DNA of 64,000 bases from Apium graveolens (lineage: Eukaryota; Streptophyta; Magnoliopsida; Apiales; Apiaceae): the NCBI RefSeq assembly GCF_009905375.1, contig NC_133653.1, positions 83,464,911 to 83,528,910 of the forward strand, given 5' to 3'. The notes beneath the pieces are model-generated. The model was not told where the DNA came from. It made no database searches and worked only from the letters and a program-made list of their open reading frames with translations. The position numbers and the translations under genes were made by a program. Shown here one piece after another: positions 58,800 through 64,000 of the stretch (position 1 is the stretch's first letter; each line of letters opens with the position of its first letter).

Positions 58800-58990
58800 C
58801 ATGTTTAGTGTTTTGATGGGTAAAAAAATGGGTAAACTTATATGGATATATCCATGGATATATAGATTTTATACTTAATATGGGTCATGGGTAAATTTTG
58901 TGGATATATCCATGGATCTAGTGATTTTATACTTAATATGTGTTATTACCATTTGAAAAATGGGTAAATTAAGAAGTACACTTTAAGAAT
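58800..58990 (-). repeat. Subterminal repeats at the Helitron 5' side
   Basis: Two direct copies, about 60 bp apart (58841-58882 and 58900-58940), of a unit with GGATATATCCATGGAT and GATTTTATACTTAATATG. The first copy has an 18-bp palindrome, ATATATCCATGGATATAT. ATGGGTAAA words recur at 58817, 58888 and 58960. Consistent with Helitron 5' subterminal DNA; the exact end is unresolved. Confidence 0.45.
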
Positions 58991-60558
58991 ATATATATAA
59001 GCCCATTCACGATTCTTTTTGTAAAATTGTTGAAATTTATTATTTTCGGAAAAAAATATATTATTACTTGCTTTTTAATAGGAAATTTATTAAAAAATAT
59101 ATTTTTTATAAAATTATTTGCGATTTTGCCGACTTCTTAAAAGATTTGTAAATATATAATTTTACTCTATGCCAAAGTATTATGCCGCAGAATAGATTGT
59201 AATTTAATTTGAATTGTGCAACTGTTTTAAATTATATTTCGACTTCAATTTAATTTTATACTGTATTTTCGGTTACAAATTATTTTGCGAATATGGTTAC
59301 TTTTATTTGCAAATATTTTTATAAATTTAAGTTACAACCGTGGTTGGAAAAATGATTTCAAAGTTGTATAATGTATTTTTGTAAATATTTTTAAAAAGTG
59401 ATAATTTTTTTGTAAAAATTTTGAAAAACTTGACTATTTGCTGAAAAAAAAACCCTTATATATACACTATAAAATCTTTAATAGTTTCAATTAGAGTTAT
59501 TCGTACTCAAAGCTATCCTTCATTACGTTTATTCTTTAAAAAGGGGGTGCATATGTTTAGTTGATTTCACAACAATTGTTTTTTTATTAAAGTTTGTTCT
59601 TTTTTAAGGAAGTTGCAATTGTAATATTTTTTTAAAAATTTCGGAAATAAGCGAGAATCCAAGTATAAGAGAAAAGCTTGCAAATATTTAGTTGATTCAG
59701 TAAGCAAATTGTTTGACTTGTAGTTACGCACAAAATGCAAAATCAGGTTAATAGAAGACTTTTGTGTAAAATTATATGTCTATCATAAAAAATTAAATAA
59801 TATGTTTTTGGTAAAATTGTTTTTGTATACTTTGGATTCTTAAGTCTGCGACTAGGTTAAAATAAAAAAATACTGTTAATTAGACAAGAAGGGGGTATGG
59901 TTCATACATTGTAATAAAACAAGATTATACAATTCTTATAGAAGGACATGCCTGGACGTCTTAGAAGGCTAGACACAATAATATGTTGATAAGAGAGTGT
60001 CTCTTTATTTTCCAGACTATTGCATCCTAAATAAAAATAAATTCTAGACTACAACTGTGCATAATAATATAATGATTTAATAAAAAGTATGCCTATAGTC
60101 TATTTAGTTATATCCCCCATTTTCAGAGACCATTTATTTTCAAAGGCCTACTACTACAGCAGATGTCATCTGATCCACATATTTCTCATCTAATGTAGAA
60201 TCCATAAGAAGACTAGTAATCACAAACATTTAGTACGGGTTTCAGATTAACTTAAATTTACCCTGCACCTAGCTTAATTTCACATTTTACATGTACATTG
60301 CTCTTTCGAAATTAAAAGCAACATCATGAAAATATCAACAAGATAGACAATCCTCAAACGAAGATGTAGACAATTGTTCCAACATCATAAATTCACTTTA
60401 TACATATTCAACCACTATATCAACTTTTAAACATATCAAATCTAATTTCCGAAAACAATGGTAATACAGTGAGGGAAGAGAAAAAATAGGAACAAAAGAA
60501 TGGCACGAGTACTAATACTTGGTCACAGTATTACTTAAAACTGCAACCTTACATTACA
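58991..60558. other. Intergenic DNA and 3' flank of the FAH gene
   Basis: AT-rich, no gene seen. The part near 60559 is 3'UTR of the hydroxylase; minus-strand AATAAA-like signals occur near 60131-60140 and 60003-60010, so the mRNA end could lie about 430-560 nt after the stop, but this is a guess. Confidence 0.55.
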
Positions 60559-62967
60559 TTATCTACTCTTAGCAGCTGATTTTGTTTCTGGTAGTGTTCC
60601 GAATACTCTATCCCAAAAAGAGGACGTTATACCGAATCCCATTGTTTGAATACGGAAGTGGTGGTTTAAGTGATATCTCTGCACAAGGCAACAAAACTGT
60701 AAGTCAATTGCCAAAAAAAATTAAGTGCTTATTCTTTTAGACAACATCTGCCTAAATATAGTAGTAGCCTCTACAACAAAAGTGAAAATATCCCAAGTGT
60801 TTAAGCAATTTATAAGTAATTGAAGGGACTAATCGAAGGTGGTCAGAGGATCCGAAAATACAATCAATCACATGTATATCAAGCTTCATTGGGGGAGGGA
60901 GTAGGGACGACTTAAAAAACTATGATAGGATCACAACTCTACATTCATACAAAAGATGTGTATAAGATATTAAGATTAAAAAAGCCACAATTTCAACATT
61001 AAACCACATCTTCGTGTGCAATTATATACCTTGAGATATCTTGGTACTTTACTTGTTGGCTGTCCATGGTGCAGGTAATAATGGGTCATATCATAACATA
61101 CATACCCAAATAATACACCACCAACCAAACCAGGGGTAGTAGAAGGTGTAGCTGCCAGTTTCACCAAATTATATAACTGCAAATTAGACAGTGCAACATG
61201 TCAGTCAGTAAATATGAGGTCTCGAGAAGATTTTTAATTGGCGCAATTTGAGTAGTACAAAAATGCTTATTAACATATTAAATCCAGCATTCTTTGTTGC
61301 TCTATATTAATTTTTCTCTATCCTCCAGAATTGGGTTAGTGACTGACAGTGAGACGGTTTCTTTACAAAATTTACCATTTATTTGACTATACAATGATAT
61401 CAGATTATAGTTACATTGACAACGATATATTATTTGACCGACCCGTGAACATAATAATAATTAATATCCATCTTATGCTTTATACATCCCTTTGATAACA
61501 TTAATAACTTTTCCAACCCAGTGTAGAGAAAAATCAACTTATGCATCCCGACAGCTAAACCCAAAAATTAGCAGAACTAAAATAAAACTGCAATTTTTTA
61601 AAACAGACTGTTACTTTTGACAGCCTAAATCATTACATGAATAAAATCTATAAAGATAGCCATCGTTAAATGAATCCTTACACACGTGCACACATGCATT
61701 TATACATACAGAAGAGTAAAACATGTATAAGGGTCTCAAGCCATTTAATCTAATCTGGAGCAGATCATACCGGCACCAAGAGAATAGCTGCTGCAGCAGG
61801 AGGAAAAACAAGTCGCAGGGCATCCTGTGGATGCTTATGATGGCAACCATGCAGAAGATAATGCAAGGTATTCGTCCTAGAACGCATTGTTAACAATATT
61901 AATGCAAAGCTTATTTAGAAAGTATCTACTTCATTTTTAACTTAAATATCTCTCTTTTGAGAAAAAAGCAACATATAAACATTATATATATATATACAGA
62001 GAGAGAGAGAGTGTGTGTGTGTGTGAGAGAGAGAGAGAGGGTGGGGACAAACCAATAGCCCTTGGTTTTTATGTGAAAGAGGAAGCGATGCAATGTGTAT
62101 TCCATTAATGTCCATATTAAAATGCCGCTCACAACCATTAAGGCAATCTGGGGAAGGTCATGGCCCATCCAGAAAGACTTGAATTCGAACCAACATACAA
62201 CTGGGAACCAAATGAGTGGGATAACCCACCAATCATTCAGTGTGAGAAACTGTTTATAGAAGGCACAAGTTAGTCTCGCAATAAATTACACATAGTCAGC
62301 ACAACACTAATAAATTTGGCAGCTAATACTTGTATGTGTAGATACTCATCTAACTAGTCATGTTATTTAACCTGGGAAGAGTTTTAGCTTAAAAAATAAT
62401 ATATGTTCATAGTACCTCCACTACATCATTCTCGAAAAATCGAGGACTTTCCTTTGTAACAATGGGCTTGTGAACCCATTCCTGATAAGATTCTCCAAGA
62501 TGGCCAACCTGTGAATTTTGAACAACCATAAGCACAAATGTGCAATAGTTATGATAAAAGATAGACAAAGAAGCCAAGAAAAGCTCGGGCCAAGAAAGCC
62601 AGACTTAGTTATTTGGGTATAAACTTATAAAGAGAAGTGCTAATATATAACTGTCAAAGCAGGTTGACAAAATGGGGCTATCATTGCACCAGCTAATACA
62701 CAAAGACATAATAACATTAGAAATTGTATACAGCTATGCTTGTCTTCATCCAATGTCATTGACAGAGTAACTAGTAGATTCTACTTGTTCACGCATTAAA
62801 TGTGAAACTTTGAATATGCATATCCAAAAGGAGCTATGACTAACAATGCAGTATTGCAATGTAACGGTGAACATCTCTACTGACCAACTATATAAGGGCA
62901 AAGAACGGTTGTGTACCTGGGCAACAAGGGGTTTATTCAAGTCAACAGTATAGCCGTTAGCCACCAT
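60559..62967 (-). CDS. FAH1: Dihydroceramide fatty acyl 2-hydroxylase (FAH1/FAH2 type), complete, six coding exons
   Basis: Coding exons (minus): 62917-62967, 62416-62508, 62053-62249, 61771-61876, 61030-61176, 60559-60678, all with GT-AG introns and consistent phases; total 237 codons, the length of Arabidopsis FAH1. Protein begins MVANGYTVDLNKPLVAQVGH. Two hydrophobic segments lie about residues 50-70 and 80-100, then the di-iron His boxes HRFLFH, HYLLHGCHHKH, HYYLHH and YHLNHHF, and a further hydrophobic segment between them. It lacks the N-terminal cytochrome b5 domain of yeast and animal homologues, as in plants, where an ER-membrane cytochrome b5 supplies electrons. It adds a 2-hydroxyl to the very-long acyl chain of ceramides. 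No break is seen, so it should be functional. FAH1 versus FAH2 is not resolved. Confidence 0.95.
61982..62040 (-). repeat. Compound microsatellite in FAH intron 3
   Basis: TA, GA, GT and GA dinucleotide runs in series, ending about 12 nt from the 5' splice site of intron 3 (donor GT at 62051-62052). Confidence 0.9.
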
Positions 62968-63795
62968 CTTGGAACCTCAGAGTGCAACTACAATCAAGAA
63001 GAAGGAAAATTAACAAATTAAACTTCTGAAAAGCAATGTCAAAGAGATTGCGTAAACACAGAAAGCATTCGGTCAGATTATTTTGCTTAAATAAGTACAC
63101 ACTTAAAGAAATAACGCAACTACTATTCAGGTATCACCACATAGCTGAGCTCTCCCATCAATTAACAAAACAGAGGTCTTTAAACCATTTACTCATCAAT
63201 AAAACTACGATATAGTGCTCTGCCTACACCTACATTTTAATAGCATGACTGATCTCAAATAAACATAACACGAGATCTAACGCTCAACTTAATAAAATTA
63301 AAGCAACAACAATCACCCACAATTTACGAAATTCACGAAAACTTCTCCACAAACTAACAACCCAATACAACCTGGAGTATTTATTTAAAACCATAACAAA
63401 ACACAATCAGCATCCCACCTTAAAATCATCGAAAACCAAATCAAGATCAGATTTTTAACAATTCTTAACATCAAACAATATCACAAAGCTAAACAAACAA
63501 TCTAAAAACACAACTTAATCACAATTACTACAAATTAAAAAAAAATATCCAATTGCTAAAACACACAATGTGCACAACTTAATGAACTAAAAGCCCTCAA
63601 TCAAATCAAGATTTTTCAAAATAAAGATTGAAACTTTAATTCATTACAAACATATATAAGCAAATAATGATAGATCTAAAAATAAAATTACAGAATTACC
63701 CAATTGTGGAGTTTTTCTCTCTCTAGAAAAATTGAGGACTTAAAGTAGAGCGAGAGAGTAAAATTTGGTGGACGAAGAAAGCTCTAGGATGTGAT
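62968..63795 (-). other. 5'UTR of FAH gene with intron
   Basis: A leader exon at about 63700-63795 (CT-rich, AGAGAGAG) ends TTGG with donor GTAATT. The acceptor GATTGTAG at 62988 gives a second UTR exon 62968-62987 that joins the ATG at 62967. The 712-bp intron is AT-rich and shows no other gene. Leader introns near the ATG often raise expression in plants; that role here is inference. Confidence 0.7.
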
Positions 63796-63819
63796 GAGAT
63801 GTAATTGTGAATTGTGATG

Positions 63820-63835
63820 GGGGGTTATATACGTT
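63820..63835 (-). promoter_or_regulatory. TATA box of FAH gene
   Basis: Minus-strand CGTATATAAC at 63824-63833, about 30 nt upstream of the inferred start near 63795. DNA from 63836 to the window end is upstream promoter; no motif there can be named safely. Confidence 0.65.
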
Positions 63836-64000
63836 GGGGGCGTTGGAGCGATCCTGGCCGTTGATTTGATGGTAACGGGAGTGATTGGATCGGGGGCAAG
63901 GATGATGAATCAGCTGTGTTTGAACTGGGACAGGTTGGCAAATAATGGATACTGGATTATAGTATCATTATATTATATATATTGCGTACCTGAGAATGAT

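Larger units (their letters stand above)
45589..58990 (-). mobile_element. Helitron (RepHel plus RPA genes), decayed
   Basis: A rolling-circle transposon recognised from its genes: Rep with HUH motif and paired tyrosines, a PIF1-type helicase, and two RPA-like genes downstream on the same strand. The 5' boundary is put near 58990 because non-coding subterminal repeats with palindromes end there, but no clean TC start was found. The 3' end (CTRR with hairpin) is left of the window, beyond the outer copia element. Many stop codons show it is inactive. Confidence 0.75.

Overview
The window is eudicot nuclear DNA, probably from an asterid with a repeat-rich genome. The style of its retroelement proteins is compatible with Apiaceae, but nothing here proves a family. 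Only one gene looks like a working host gene: a six-coding-exon dihydroceramide fatty acyl 2-hydroxylase (FAH1/FAH2 type) on the minus strand at 60559-62967, with a 5'UTR intron and a TATA box near 63828. About 58 of the 64 kb is transposable-element DNA.

Layout. (1) A minus-strand autonomous-type Helitron occupies about 45589-58990. It carries a decayed Rep/helicase gene (50439-58351) and two tandem RPA-like single-strand-binding genes (48600-49768 and 45589-47428). (2) Into the second RPA gene a minus-strand Ty1/copia element of Sirevirus type (the 'outer' element) has inserted. Its 5' LTR, gag and most of pol are at 39880-45588. The rest of pol and an extra 3' ORF are at 1-4574, and its 3' LTR lies beyond the left edge. 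(3) Into the reverse transcriptase of the outer element a second copy of the same family (the 'inner' element, 4575-39879, minus) has inserted, with 611-615 bp LTRs, a tRNA-Met primer site, a polypurine tract and a perfect 5-bp target duplication GGTCT. (4) The inner element was itself hit by a 4.4-kb Ty3/gypsy-type solo LTR (9136-13539, duplication GTGAG), by a plus-strand Sirevirus-like copia element 'B' (15082-about 30960), and by a third Ty3-type LTR that is 5' truncated (30961-33879) and sits at a deletion that removed the inner RNase H. (5) Element B was split by another solo LTR (23466-27532, duplication GCTAG). The nest is therefore five levels deep, and the order of events can be read directly from the junctions.

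How the parts work. The copia elements keep recognisable Gag (CCHC knuckles), aspartic protease (DSGCS), integrase, reverse transcriptase (YVDD) and RNase H, but all pol genes are broken. Inner and outer copies share several stop codons at identical sites (gag/protease boundary, integrase, RT/RNase H boundary), which suggests a lineage that spreads while defective or uses recoding. The extra ORF after pol is Ser/Asp-rich with a coiled-coil-like segment and no clear function.

The observations most worth a second look are: the short word AAGTTCTGAT (and AAATTCTGAT) scattered through coding, non-coding and LTR parts of the copia family; a small ORF in a Ty3-type LTR whose N-terminus resembles the histone H3 tail; an alternating two-exon peptide module repeated about five times at the 5' end of the Helitron gene; a conserved stem-loop in 0.6-kb tandem repeats of element B; and the shared stop codons. 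No tRNA, rRNA, CRISPR or bacterial feature is present.
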